Shown here: one piece after another, positions 7,944-16,993 of the stretch
How the letters are laid out: every line of letters starts with the position of its first letter
How positions within the stretch are numbered: the first letter of the stretch is position 1
From: Pusillimonas sp. UBA3987
GTDB taxonomy: Bacteria > Pseudomonadota > Gammaproteobacteria > Burkholderiales > Burkholderiaceae_B
NCBI GenBank assembly: GCA_002384935.1
Contig: DGCD01000006.1
Coordinates: 62,001-126,000 of the forward strand
Direction of reading: 5' to 3'
Length of the DNA stretch: 64,000 nucleotides
Notes under the pieces: generated by a model
What the model saw: only the letters and a program-made list of their open reading frames with translations
The model's database searches: none
What the model was told of the DNA's origin: nothing
Position numbers and translations under genes: made by a program

Positions 7944-10900
7944 CTACAAGGAAACAGCCACGGGAATCACACGTGGCGTTCCACGACCTTGTGTCAGATC
8001 GGACAGCAATTGGTCTGCACGCTGTTTGGTCTGTTCAACGTTCTGCGACTTCACGTGCTCGTAACCCCGAATGCCATCGGGCAACGCACACAATGCCTTG
8101 ATTGTGCCGAAATTGGCCACCGACGCCTTGGGCAATACCTCGTCCAATAACGATTCATACCAGTCAATCAACTGGCGCTCTTCGCGTCGTACTTTCAAAT
8201 AACCAAACGGATCAAGCGGCGAACCTCGAAGCGCTTTGCCTTTTGCCAGGATCGAAAGCACCGGACGAATCCAGGAACCCATGGCCACTTTACGATTCAG
8301 CCCGAACCAGCGCATGAACGGCGGTTGAAGATTGAATTTCAACCGTACAGGGCCGGTAAACATCTCCTGAACGCGTGTCTTGAAGGTTTCCTGCATCAGC
8401 AGCCGGGCAACCTCATATTCATCCTTATAGGCCATTAATTTGTACAAATTGCGAGCCACCGTCTCTGTCAGGCTCGCGTCGAACTTGTCGGCGTTCAAGT
8501 TGCGTTCAATGTGCAAAACCTGCTTCAACCGGTTGATATAACGTTCGGCATAGCGCTCGTTTTGATACTCGATAAGATCAGCCACACGCAGTCGAATTGC
8601 CGCCTGCAATTGCACACTGGCATCGTCTGGGCCCAACTGGGCCATTAGCCGGTCGACCCGAGCATCGCCCACCCCACGTCGTGCTCGCTCGGCGACCCGA
8701 TCGGCATTAATGGTATAGGGACGATGCAGCATTTGAGACAACCTTTCAGGATCGCACTGCGACATACGGCCGGCGCGAAAGGCCAACAAATTCACCTCGA
8801 TCTGACGACCGTTCATATGAATGGCTGTTTCAATACTGCGGGCTGAAATAGGCAATAAGCCAGCCTGATAGGCCGCGCCGATTGTGACCATATTTGTCAT
8901 GACATAATCGCCAAACAAACCTTCTGCAACACGACGGGCGTCAACCACCACGACCGGTTTGCCGTTGGTTGCCTGCGCGATGGTGCCCACCATATCGTCT
9001 TTGGGCAAAACAATGCGCGGATCACGAATCATATCGGCGCTGGGCATGACATCGGAGTTGACAACCGCTTGCGTTAAACCGGGCCTGGTGCATGCCAGAT
9101 TGTTTTTATCGACTGCGGCCAGTAAGTCGAGTGCAAGATACAAACTCGCCTTGCCAAAGCCCACTCGATTGGAAATAACCGGACGACCGGGCGCCGAAAT
9201 AATCAGACTGGACAACACCGGACCCCACTTCTGCGCGGCACCGGTCTGGTCGTAGCTCTTGACCTCGCTGCCATCAAGCGTTGCCGCTTGCGCCAGAATT
9301 GCATTTGCCGTGATAACGCCTGTGCCACCCAAACCCGGCACGTAGACGTTATAGGGCGTGCTGATGTCGGGCAAAACGGGATCAGGCAAGGTGGATGCAT
9401 CGATTTCCTGCAAAGGCGGCTTGCGCAGGCGTGTTCCTTCGCTGACTTCGACAGTCACAAAAGAAGGACACTCACCTTTAATACAAGCCTGGTCCTGATT
9501 ACAGGACGATTGATGAATCTGGGTTTTCGCACCGAACTCGGTATCCACCTTCTGCAACGACATACAATTGGCGACCTGGCCGCAGTCACCGCAGTTTTCG
9601 CAAACATCCTCATTGACCACGGTGTATTTGGCGGGGGGTGGCAGTTTGCCGCGCTTTTGCCGCCTGCGACGCTCGTTGGCACACTCACCATCATAAATAA
9701 GGATGGTCGTACCTTCGATTTCCGACAATTCAATTAACGAAGGCTCAAGCTCGGGAACCTTGCGCAGAGACACTTTGCGTGGCATGGTTTTACCCTTGTA
9801 ACGCTCAGGCTCCTTGGCAATAATAACTATTTTCTTCACACCTTCCAGCGCCAGGTGCTGTACCAGATCATGCACTGAAGGCGACCCAAACGACTCTTGC
9901 CCCCCCGTATTGGCAATGACGCCATTGAACATGATTTTGAACGTAATGTTCACGCCGGCGGTGACCGCAAAGCGAATGTTCATGTAGCTTGAGTGCATTA
10001 GCGCGCCATCACCCAGATTCTGGACAATATGCTTGCGCGAGGTATAGGGCGACAGCCCAATCCAGGGCAAGCCCTCGCCACCCAGTTGAGTCACGGCTTC
10101 AATTCGCTTGTCGGGCCGCTCCATGATGGCTGCAAACACGTGGCATCCCGGGGCACCCCAGGCAACTTGGCCTGGTGCCAGCTTGGTTGATACATTATGC
10201 GGACAGCCGGAACAGTAATTCAATGTGCGACGCGGCTGAGTACCGTAATCGCGCTTCGATATCTCTTCAAGTTCTCCGAGGCGGCAACCGGCCGGCGCCG
10301 GCAGATTGATATCATTGGATAATGTCCTGCTGAGCAAAACGGCAACCATGTCACTGTTCATCCCGCCCTCCTGAGGGAACAGGATGTGTCCGTGCTCGTC
10401 GAATTTTCCAACGATACGCATCGGGCCAATTTCGCAAACAGCGCGCCCGATTTGTCGCTCGAGGAAATCGCGCTTTTCTTCCACAACAATCAGTTTCTTC
10501 AGACCCCTGGCAAACTCACGAACAAAATCGTGGTCCAGCGGGCACAGTGCACCAATCTTGGCAACGCGCACACCGGCCGCGTTCAGGCCAATCTCATCCA
10601 GACCCAGGTCCTGAAATGCCTGCATGGTGTCGGAATATGACTTGCCCGCCGCAATAACGCCGATACTGTCGTGATCGCCCGAGACCGTAATACGATTCAA
10701 ATTATTCGCCCTGATATAGGCCAACGCTGCGGCATGCCGCTCTACATACAGTTGTCGTTCGGTTTCCACATTGAACACGGGGAAGAACTTATGGTTGGCT
10801 ACTTTCCTGAACGGCTTCCCATTGACACTCAGCGTTGGCGTTACCGCCTTGAACTGATCAGGGCGAAAATGCACCACCTCACCGCCGTCGCAAAGCGCAC

Positions 10901-11609
10901 CTACCAGCTTCAATGCAACCCAGCAGCCACTGAAACGCGACAATTCCGCTGCGTGCAAACCGTACTCGAGAAACTCGGCAACCGTAGCCGGGTACAGAAC
11001 CGGCATCCCATGGTGCTCGAACGCAAACTCCTGCTGGTAAGGCACGCTGGAGCTCTTTGCCTCGTGGTCCTCGCCGCTTAAAATCACGACGGCGCCATAT
11101 TCGCTGGTACCTGCGAAATTGCCATGCTTAAGGGCATCGCCCGAACGGTCTACCCCCGGCCCTTTCCCGTACCAGTAACCCACCACGCCGTCGACATCCG
11201 GATGCGGATGTTCGTTCAACATTTGCGTTCCCATTAGCGTTGACGCTGCCAACTCTTCGTTTTGTCCGGGCAAATGCTTGACACCGTATTTGTCCAACAT
11301 TTTGCGCGCCTGATTCAACGCGATGTCGTAACCCCCCAAAGGAGAACCGGGGAACCCTGTGATGAAGGCACGGTTGCTTAACCCCGCACGCCGATCACGA
11401 CGCATCTGTTCGATAGGCAAGCGAACCAAAGCCTGAATACCACTGAGGAAAACAGCACCATGCTCTTGTTCATAACGATCGTCGAGCGACGGCTCTTTCA
11501 CTTTCAGGTCTTTATCCTTATCGTTACCTGGATTATTAGGCAACAAGGTCGACGTGTTGTGTTCCAGCCAGGGTTTGGCAACAAGCTTCAATGAACGATG
11601 GTGACTCAT
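7944..11609 (-). CDS. Indolepyruvate:ferredoxin oxidoreductase-type 2-oxoacid oxidoreductase (fused subunits)
   Basis: A 1221-residue TPP- and Fe-S-dependent oxidoreductase of the kind that decarboxylates aryl- or branched-chain 2-oxoacids to acyl-CoA, passing electrons to ferredoxin. Domain order: N-terminal pyrimidine-binding half (VFLSGIQALVRLPIEQM..., FPGSPLGGYD); TPP-binding half with YCSGCPHN and GDGALMHSSYMNIR (about residues 460-580); a cysteine cluster CENCGDC...C...CNQDQACIKGEC (about 664-710); a gamma-type domain beginning YVPGLGGTGVITANAILAQA (about 755-940); and a C-terminal region like the DUF6537 tail of the betaproteobacterial family. It is thus an IorA-IorB fusion. It is divergent from a LysR gene, with an operator-like element at 11720-11760. 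The exact substrate is not readable from sequence. Confidence 0.85.
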   Translation of the reverse strand: MSHHRSLKLVAKPWLEHNTSTLLPNNPGNDKDKDLKVKEPSLDDRYEQEHGAVFLSGIQALVRLPIEQMRRDRRAGLSNRAFITGFPGSPLGGYDIALNQARKMLDKYGVKHLPGQNEELAASTLMGTQMLNEHPHPDVDGVVGYWYGKGPGVDRSGDALKHGNFAGTSEYGAVVILSGEDHEAKSSSVPYQQEFAFEHHGMPVLYPATVAEFLEYGLHAAELSRFSGCWVALKLVGALCDGGEVVHFRPDQFKAVTPTLSVNGKPFRKVANHKFFPVFNVETERQLYVERHAAALAYIRANNLNRITVSGDHDSIGVIAAGKSYSDTMQAFQDLGLDEIGLNAAGVRVAKIGALCPLDHDFVREFARGLKKLIVVEEKRDFLERQIGRAVCEIGPMRIVGKFDEHGHILFPQEGGMNSDMVAVLLSRTLSNDINLPAPAGCRLGELEEISKRDYGTQPRRTLNYCSGCPHNVSTKLAPGQVAWGAPGCHVFAAIMERPDKRIEAVTQLGGEGLPWIGLSPYTSRKHIVQNLGDGALMHSSYMNIRFAVTAGVNITFKIMFNGVIANTGGQESFGSPSVHDLVQHLALEGVKKIVIIAKEPERYKGKTMPRKVSLRKVPELEPSLIELSEIEGTTILIYDGECANERRRRQKRGKLPPPAKYTVVNEDVCENCGDCGQVANCMSLQKVDTEFGAKTQIHQSSCNQDQACIKGECPSFVTVEVSEGTRLRKPPLQEIDASTLPDPVLPDISTPYNVYVPGLGGTGVITANAILAQAATLDGSEVKSYDQTGAAQKWGPVLSSLIISAPGRPVISNRVGFGKASLYLALDLLAAVDKNNLACTRPGLTQAVVNSDVMPSADMIRDPRIVLPKDDMVGTIAQATNGKPVVVVDARRVAEGLFGDYVMTNMVTIGAAYQAGLLPISARSIETAIHMNGRQIEVNLLAFRAGRMSQCDPERLSQMLHRPYTINADRVAERARRGVGDARVDRLMAQLGPDDASVQLQAAIRLRVADLIEYQNERYAERYINRLKQVLHIERNLNADKFDASLTETVARNLYKLMAYKDEYEVARLLMQETFKTRVQEMFTGPVRLKFNLQPPFMRWFGLNRKVAMGSWIRPVLSILAKGKALRGSPLDPFGYLKVRREERQLIDWYESLLDEVLPKASVANFGTIKALCALPDGIRGYEHVKSQNVEQTKQRADQLLSDLTQGRGTPRVIPVAVSL

Positions 11610-11719
11610 AAATTAATTCCTGAACAAGCGCAAAAAAGCAAATATACATACGTCCGCGCGGGCAACGCACACGACGAACCAAATTATCAACGTAGGTTAG
11701 TATGCCAGTCTTAATAAAA

Positions 11720-11750
11720 CCAATAGATAGTTTGGTTTTTACGTATAGAT
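11720..11750. promoter_or_regulatory. Candidate LysR operator, copy 1 (oxidoreductase side)
   Basis: A 31-base element containing two ATAGAT direct copies (11723-11728 and 11745-11750), 22 bases apart, about two helical turns. It matches the element at 15723-15753 in 26 of 31 positions. It begins 111 bases upstream of the oxidoreductase start. On the minus strand its end supplies TTGG, which could be the 5' part of a -35 box, the usual position of a LysR activation site. Confidence 0.6.
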
Positions 11751-11760
11751 TTAATCTATA
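11744..11760. promoter_or_regulatory. Perfect palindrome with T-N11-A core next to the LysR start
   Basis: TATAGATTTAATCTATA is a perfect inverted repeat with one central base and contains a T-N11-A LysR box. It ends 7 bases before the LysR ATG and overlaps a TATACT (-10-like, 11757-11762). Binding here would suit autorepression of the regulator gene. Confidence 0.6.
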
Positions 11761-11767
11761 CTAAATC

Positions 11768-12676
11768 ATGGAATATTCACACACGTTAGATGTCCCTCTC
11801 TTAAAAGCCTTTGTCGCCATTTATGAAACCGGCAGCGTTACGGCTGCAGCCAACCGGCTGACACTCACGCAACCGACCATCAGTTATGCGCTTGCACGCC
11901 TGCGCGACCTTCTGAACGACCGGCTTTTTATTCGAGAAGGCCGCATCATGGTACCAACCCGGCGTGCTCAGGATTGCTACGAAAAGTTCCGCACTATTTT
12001 GCGTCAAATCGACGAGTTGGTCGACCTGCAACAGGCATTTAACCCCACACAATCAACCCGGCGTTTCCGACTGGCCATGTCTGATATCGGCGCACTGGCC
12101 TTCCTGCCCCCTTTACTCAAATACATTCAACACAACGCAGCCGGTATTGAAATAGAGACAACGCAAGCGCCTCCGGAAACACTCACCGAAGCATTGGCAT
12201 TGGGGAAAATGGACGCCGCAGTGGGCAACTTACCCCTTATCGGCAAGCTCACCGAAAGCGCACTTTTATTAAAGGAAGAGTATGGGTGCCTGCTGTCGTC
12301 AAATCATCCAAATATCAAAAATGAATTAACACTGGATACTTACCTAAGCGCACGTCATGCTCATGTGTCGTCGGAGCTGACCGGCTACAAACATTTGGAA
12401 TCCATTTTGCGCGACGCCGGAATTGTCCGCAAAATTGCACTGCAGGTGCAGCAATTCACAATATTGCCGCACCTGATCACATCGACAGACTTATTGGTTA
12501 TTGTGCCCGGCACCATCGGCCGGATGTTTGAAGGCTATGGGGGCCTTAAATTACTGCCCCTGCCTTTTGAGGTACCACCTTTGGAAGTCCGTGTTCATTG
12601 GGACCGCCAGCAGGGGCAGAATGCGCCCCAGGCCTGGCTGATTGAAACAATTAAGAAAACCATAAGTAATCTTTAA
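11768..12676 (+). CDS. LysR-family transcriptional regulator
   Basis: A 302-residue LysR regulator. The N-terminal winged helix-turn-helix reads LLKAFVAIYETGSVTAAANR then LTQPTISYALARLRDLLNDR; the remaining residues form the periplasmic-binding-like effector domain (FRLAMSDIGALAFLPPLLKY, QAPPETLTEALALGKMDAAVG). It faces away from the 2-oxoacid oxidoreductase gene, the classical arrangement for a LysR regulator and its target. No Shine-Dalgarno sequence precedes the ATG, and a TATACT lies six bases upstream, so the message may be leaderless. Because a near copy of its intergenic element precedes the TRAP operon, it probably controls that too. The effector is likely the 2-oxoacid or its precursor (inference). 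Confidence 0.9.
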   Translation: MEYSHTLDVPLLKAFVAIYETGSVTAAANRLTLTQPTISYALARLRDLLNDRLFIREGRIMVPTRRAQDCYEKFRTILRQIDELVDLQQAFNPTQSTRRFRLAMSDIGALAFLPPLLKYIQHNAAGIEIETTQAPPETLTEALALGKMDAAVGNLPLIGKLTESALLLKEEYGCLLSSNHPNIKNELTLDTYLSARHAHVSSELTGYKHLESILRDAGIVRKIALQVQQFTILPHLITSTDLLVIVPGTIGRMFEGYGGLKLLPLPFEVPPLEVRVHWDRQQGQNAPQAWLIETIKKTISNL

Positions 12677-12711
12677 CTTCAATACGCAAAGCGAAACACC
12701 TGGGCAAGCCT

Positions 12712-14025
12712 TTATTGCATCAAACTCGGCAGCCACAAGCCGATTCCCGGAAAAACAAGCACCAGAACCAGAACCGTAAACATCATTGCCAGGAAAGGCA
12801 TTGCCGCACGATAAACCGTTTTGATACCGATGCTTTCCGGCGCAATACCCTTCATGACAAATAACAATAAGCCGAACGGTGGCGTGAGGAAAGCCATTTC
12901 CATCGTAAGAAGATAAATCACACCCAGCCAGATCAGATCGATTCCCACCGAGTTGGCCACCGGAATGAACAGCGGTACCGTGATCATGACCATACTTACC
13001 TGATCAATGAAGCAACCCAGAATAAGCAAAACGACAATCATGGCAACCAGCACCATGAATGGATCGGCTCCGGCATTGGTAATCAGGCTCACCATGCCCG
13101 AGGTGGCGCCGGAAAAAGAGAGAATCTGGCTGAAAGTGGTTGATGCCATGATAATGAAAAGAATCATGGCACTGGTACGGGCAGTTTCCCGCAAGGTGGC
13201 CCGTATGACAGACCAGCTCAAACAACGGTAGCAGATTGCCGCAACGAACGAGGCAATAACGCCAAGCGCGGCCGACTCCGTTGGCGTGGCAATGCCGGCC
13301 AGCAACGAACCCACAACCACAATCAGGATGCCCGACAAAGGCAAGACATAAATAACGAACGGTACCCAGCGCTCTTTAAGGGTGCGCTTGACGGGATCAT
13401 CGGCAGGCGCATCCTGAGGCCGCAATTTTGCGCGCACCACGATATACCCGAAAAACAGCGTGGCCATAATGAGCGCCGGCACAATACCCGCAATCAAAAG
13501 GCGCGAAATCGACATACCTGCCAGGCTGCCCACCAATACCGCCAGGGCCGAAGGCGGAATCAACATGGCAATGCCGCCAGTTGCCATAATCGGCCCCATC
13601 GATAATGTGGGGTGATAGCCCCGACGCAGCATCTCCGGCATTAATGAACGCCCCAGCATCGCGGTGTTCGCGATGGTTGAACCGGACAAGGCTGAAAAAA
13701 CAGTACCTGCTACGACAGCCACCACCGACATGCGCCCCGGTATTTTGGTAATGAGCCGTTCAATGGCATCGATGGCCTTGAACGCCATACCCGAATGCAA
13801 CAGAATCTCACCCATGAGAATAAACAAGGGTATCGGCGCAAGATTGTAGTTAGTGATGGCGGTGACCACATTGCGGGTCATCTGGACAAGCCCAATCTCG
13901 CCGCCCAGAAAAATATAGGCCCCAACGATATTGACACCAAAAAAACTCACTGCAACCGGCAAACCCAGCATCAGGCAAAATGCCAGCGTTCCCACCAGAA
14001 TTGAAAGCGCGACGGTCCATTCCAT
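12712..14025 (-). CDS. TRAP transporter large permease (DctM type)
   Basis: A 437-residue, multi-spanning inner-membrane subunit of a tripartite ATP-independent periplasmic transporter, driven by an ion gradient. Family features are the N-terminal LPVAVSFFGVNIVGAYIFLG, NYNLAPIPLFILMGEILLHS, FSALSGSTIANTAMLGRSLM, and the C-terminal TMEMAFLTPPFGLLLFVMKG. It starts 3 nt after the DctQ stop codon, so the two are translated together. It is the last gene of the dctP-dctQ-dctM operon and converges on the LysR gene 35 nt away. Confidence 0.93.
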   Translation of the reverse strand: MEWTVALSILVGTLAFCLMLGLPVAVSFFGVNIVGAYIFLGGEIGLVQMTRNVVTAITNYNLAPIPLFILMGEILLHSGMAFKAIDAIERLITKIPGRMSVVAVVAGTVFSALSGSTIANTAMLGRSLMPEMLRRGYHPTLSMGPIMATGGIAMLIPPSALAVLVGSLAGMSISRLLIAGIVPALIMATLFFGYIVVRAKLRPQDAPADDPVKRTLKERWVPFVIYVLPLSGILIVVVGSLLAGIATPTESAALGVIASFVAAICYRCLSWSVIRATLRETARTSAMILFIIMASTTFSQILSFSGATSGMVSLITNAGADPFMVLVAMIVVLLILGCFIDQVSMVMITVPLFIPVANSVGIDLIWLGVIYLLTMEMAFLTPPFGLLLFVMKGIAPESIGIKTVYRAAMPFLAMMFTVLVLVLVFPGIGLWLPSLMQ

Positions 14026-14028
14026 AAT

Positions 14029-14547
14029 TTAAGCCTGATTTCCGGAGCGAGTTGTTGAAGGAAGAACCAGACGGCTCCAAAACAAAAGTAGAAACTCGAT
14101 GGTCATTAATGCCATGCCGAAAGGAACAAAAATATTCACCCACCATTCAGGAATCGTGAACGACTTATAAACCATGCTGGAGCGCTCGAAGGCATTAATG
14201 GTGGCAATTGCGCTGTAATAAAACACAATCAGGCAAATCACGGAACCCAATAGCGACGCCAGCAAAACAACGTATCGAGTGCATCGCTGCGGCAACATGG
14301 AGGTTAGAACGTCGACACTGACGTGACTTCCTTCCCGCAAAACCCAAGGGGCGGCAAAAACAGTTGCCACGTACATGGCGTATTCCGTGGCCTCGATCAC
14401 CCAGGGCATGCCCGAGCCCATTACGTTACGCATGAACACATCGGCCCCGATGAAAAACGCCATTAAACCAAAGATAAACCCGGATATAACGGCAAGACAG
14501 GTTATGAGCCCGTTATATGCACACGCGACAGGATTTGGGGAAGCCAT
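14029..14547 (-). CDS. TRAP transporter small permease (DctQ type)
   Basis: A 172-residue four-helix membrane subunit (CLAVISGFIFGLMAFFIGAD, then VIEATEYAMYVATVFAAPWV, followed by two more helices). It joins the large permease to form the membrane part of the transporter. The open frame extends 69 bases further upstream, but that part overlaps a strong hairpin (14583-14609) and encodes no membrane segment, so I took ATG 14547 (MASPNPVACAYNG). The ribosome site is weak. Confidence 0.88.
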   Translation of the reverse strand: MASPNPVACAYNGLITCLAVISGFIFGLMAFFIGADVFMRNVMGSGMPWVIEATEYAMYVATVFAAPWVLREGSHVSVDVLTSMLPQRCTRYVVLLASLLGSVICLIVFYYSAIATINAFERSSMVYKSFTIPEWWVNIFVPFGMALMTIEFLLLFWSRLVLPSTTRSGNQA

Positions 14548-14582
14548 GGGTAAATACCGGTTGGACAAGATAGATACAAAAC

Positions 14583-14609
14583 ACACATCGGGCCTGATGC
14601 CCGATGTGT
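14583..14609 (-). terminator. Intra-operon hairpin between dctP and dctQ
   Basis: ACACATCGGGC (14583-14593) and GCCCGATGTGT (14599-14609) form an 11-bp perfect stem with a 5-base loop. On the minus strand it is followed by GTTTTGT, a short U-tract. The position, between solute-binding protein and permeases, fits a partial terminator or 3'-stabilising hairpin that keeps DctP more abundant than the permeases. Confidence 0.7.
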
Positions 14610-14628
14610 AAACCATAGAGTGTGTGTA

Positions 14629-15600
14629 TTACTCTTTAGCCAGCAGCTCGCGCAAACGTGCGGCAGACTCAGGGGCTACTTCCTCTACTTCTGCCCAACC
14701 GGATTCACGCGCCTGGTTAATCCATTTTTCGCGCTCGGCACCCGTCAGCTCATACACAACCATGCCGGCGTCAGCCTGCTTTTTCTTTTCCACTTCGTTG
14801 ATCTCGGCATTCTCGGCATTCAGGCCTTCAAGCCACAAACCCATTTCCGTCAGAAATGCACGTTGTTCGTCGGTCAGCGAATTCCACTTGTCGAGGTTAA
14901 CCAGTGCATTGACATCGACCTGATAGAAACCGGGATCCACACGCGCTTTGGTCACTTCGTGCCAGCCCAGGTCGAGGATGCCCTGAACAGGCCAGCCATA
15001 ACCGTCGGCAACACCACGCTCAAGTGTTGTGTATACCTCGGATGGCGGTGTCTGGATTGCGTTGGCGCCAAGGTCTTCGAAGAACGAGCGATAAACAGGG
15101 GTGACACGAAGTGTGAGGCCGGAAAGATCCGCTTTATCCAGTGGCTTGTTCACGTACAGGTGAAATGGATTACCATCACCGGAACGGGCAAGGAACCAGG
15201 TGTTCATCTTCTTGTTGTGCAATTCATTCAGAAGCTCCCACCCGCCGTTTTCACGCAGTTCGCTCATGGGACGCTCGGTCAGTTTGAGCGCAGCGCCTTC
15301 AGGCAGCAGGTTTGGATAAAACGCACTGGTAACGTAAGCCATGTCAACCACGCCTGAAGACACTGCGTTACCAACTTCAAATGGGGGAATCGCGGAAGGG
15401 CCGCCGATAAGGTTGATTTGAACCACCCCCTTGCCTTCCTTGTTGACATGCTCGACAAAACGCTCAAACGGCTTGGCAATCACTGAACCCGGCTGGAATG
15501 AACTAACGGCACGCAATACAACCTCGTCGGCCGAGGCGGAGCCTGCTGCAAAAATGGTGGCAACGGCCAGCGCACTGGCTACTTTTTTCAATAATTTCAT
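14629..15600 (-). CDS. TRAP transporter solute-binding protein (DctP type)
   Basis: A 323-residue periplasmic binding protein. The first about 24 residues (MKLLKKVASALAVATIFAAG then SASA-D) form a signal peptide. The mature part has the DctP fold markers ERFVEHVNKEGKGVVQINLIGG, LKLTERPMSEL, LRVTPVYRSFFEDLGANAIQ and VYTTLERGVADGYGWP. The arginine in LRVTP is the usual carboxylate clamp in this family, so an organic acid is the likely cargo. It is the first gene of its operon and is preceded by a LysR-like element at 15723-15753. Confidence 0.92.
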   Translation of the reverse strand: MKLLKKVASALAVATIFAAGSASADEVVLRAVSSFQPGSVIAKPFERFVEHVNKEGKGVVQINLIGGPSAIPPFEVGNAVSSGVVDMAYVTSAFYPNLLPEGAALKLTERPMSELRENGGWELLNELHNKKMNTWFLARSGDGNPFHLYVNKPLDKADLSGLTLRVTPVYRSFFEDLGANAIQTPPSEVYTTLERGVADGYGWPVQGILDLGWHEVTKARVDPGFYQVDVNALVNLDKWNSLTDEQRAFLTEMGLWLEGLNAENAEINEVEKKKQADAGMVVYELTGAEREKWINQARESGWAEVEEVAPESAARLRELLAKE

Positions 15601-15722
15601 TCTTAGTCTCCTGTTGTCTTACATGCAAGTTATGCTGAAGTCTGTCATGTAATGGCGAACGATGGTACTGGGGCATGCCCGATAGACTTCAGCGATAGCG
15701 TAATCGGCGCTATATGATTTAT

Positions 15723-15753
15723 CCAATAGATAAATTGATTGTTACATATAGAT
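15723..15753. promoter_or_regulatory. Candidate LysR operator, copy 2 (TRAP operon side)
   Basis: This repeats the element at 11720-11750 (26 of 31 bases), with ATAGAT at 15726-15731 and 15748-15753, again 22 bases apart, and in the same orientation relative to its target. It begins 123 bases upstream of dctP. On the minus strand TTGGAT at its edge could be a -35 box. Confidence 0.6.
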
Positions 15754-15780
15754 GTGGAAAATAATTTTACACTTAAACTA

Positions 15781-16872
15781 TTAAACGTTAAACAGGAAGT
15801 TTAATACATCACCATCTTTGACAATGTACTCCTTGCCCTCGGCGCGCATTTTTCCAGCCTCTTTCGCCCCCTGCTCGCCTTTGCATGCAATGAAATCATC
15901 GTATGCAATTGTTTGCGCGCGAATAAAACCCCGTTCGAAATCGGTATGAATCACGCCTGCCGCCTTCGGTGCCGTATCGCCGATGCGAATGGTCCAGGCG
16001 CGCACTTCTTTCACACCGGCGGTAAAGTATGTTTGCAGGCCAAGCAGACGATAGCCGGCACGAATGACCCGATTCAACCCGGGTTCATCCATACCCATAT
16101 CAGCCAGGAACACGGCCTTATCTTCATCTTCAAGATCGGAAATTTCGGCCTCCACCGCAGCGCAAACGGCAACGACCGGAGCATCTTCGGCTTTCGCGTA
16201 CTCTTGAATCGCCTTCAAGTGCGGGTTATTTTCGAAACCGCTTTCAATCACGTTCGCCACATACATGCACGGCTTGGCAGTAATGAAACACAAAGGTTTC
16301 AACAGCAAGAGATCGTCTTCATCCAGGCCCAGAGAACGCACGGATTTCGCCTCATTCAGCGAGGGAATCACTTTCTCGAGCAGCGATACCATCCTGGCGG
16401 CCTCTTTATCGCCGGCACGCGCGGTTTTCTGATGTCGCTGGAGCGCTTTTTCCGCAGTCGTCAAATCTGCCAGCGCCAATTCCGTATTGATGACTTCAAT
16501 ATCGGAAACAGGGTCGACACGACCGGCTACGTGAATCACATTTTCATCTTCGAAACAGCGAACGACATGCACGATGGCATCCGTTTCACGAATGTTGGCA
16601 AGAAACTGATTCCCCAACCCTTCACCTTTCGACGCACCGGCAACCAGCCCGGCAATATCAACGAACTCGACAACGGCGGGCAGGATACGCTCGGGCTTGG
16701 CAATATCGGCCAACGCCTGCAAACGGGGATCGGGCACCTCGACCACGCCGACATTCGGTTCAATCGTACAGAAAGGATAATTTTCAGCGGCGATACCCGC
16801 TTTGGTTAGCGCGTTAAATAAAGTTGACTTACCCACATTAGGTAAACCAACAATGCCACATTGCAAAGCCAT
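15781..16872 (-). CDS. ychF: Redox-regulated ATPase/GTPase YchF (Obg family)
   Basis: A 363-residue P-loop protein, exactly the usual YchF length. The Walker A motif is GLPNVGKSTLFNALTKAGI (residues 8-26), followed by DIAGLVAGASKGEGLGNQFL (G3 region), and a C-terminal TGS domain (LLGLQTYFTAGVKEVRAWTI ... KDGDVLNFLFNV). YchF binds ribosomes and prefers ATP; it is implicated in translation fidelity and stress response. I used ATG 16872 (MALQCGIVGLPN) instead of a start 81 bases upstream. It belongs to the prs-rplY-pth neighbourhood typical of Burkholderiales. Confidence 0.96.
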   Translation of the reverse strand: MALQCGIVGLPNVGKSTLFNALTKAGIAAENYPFCTIEPNVGVVEVPDPRLQALADIAKPERILPAVVEFVDIAGLVAGASKGEGLGNQFLANIRETDAIVHVVRCFEDENVIHVAGRVDPVSDIEVINTELALADLTTAEKALQRHQKTARAGDKEAARMVSLLEKVIPSLNEAKSVRSLGLDEDDLLLLKPLCFITAKPCMYVANVIESGFENNPHLKAIQEYAKAEDAPVVAVCAAVEAEISDLEDEDKAVFLADMGMDEPGLNRVIRAGYRLLGLQTYFTAGVKEVRAWTIRIGDTAPKAAGVIHTDFERGFIRAQTIAYDDFIACKGEQGAKEAGKMRAEGKEYIVKDGDVLNFLFNV

Positions 16873-16993
16873 GAGCGTCCTTAAGTTAGAGTCAGATTTG
16901 ATGCGCGATTGTAACCCGAGCCGCAAAGCAGCCCGGCTTACGACCTTCGACACTTGCCGTGCCTGACGCGCAGCTTTATTGAGAAAATGGCTG

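Noticed and set aside
14620..15357. 245-codon plus-strand frame opposite dctP
   Set aside because: Antisense to a clear solute-binding-protein gene; no domain or ribosome site.
15913..16809. Long open frame (298 codons) on the plus strand opposite ychF
   Set aside because: It is antisense to a full-length conserved gene and shows no family features; high coding content of the opposite strand explains it.
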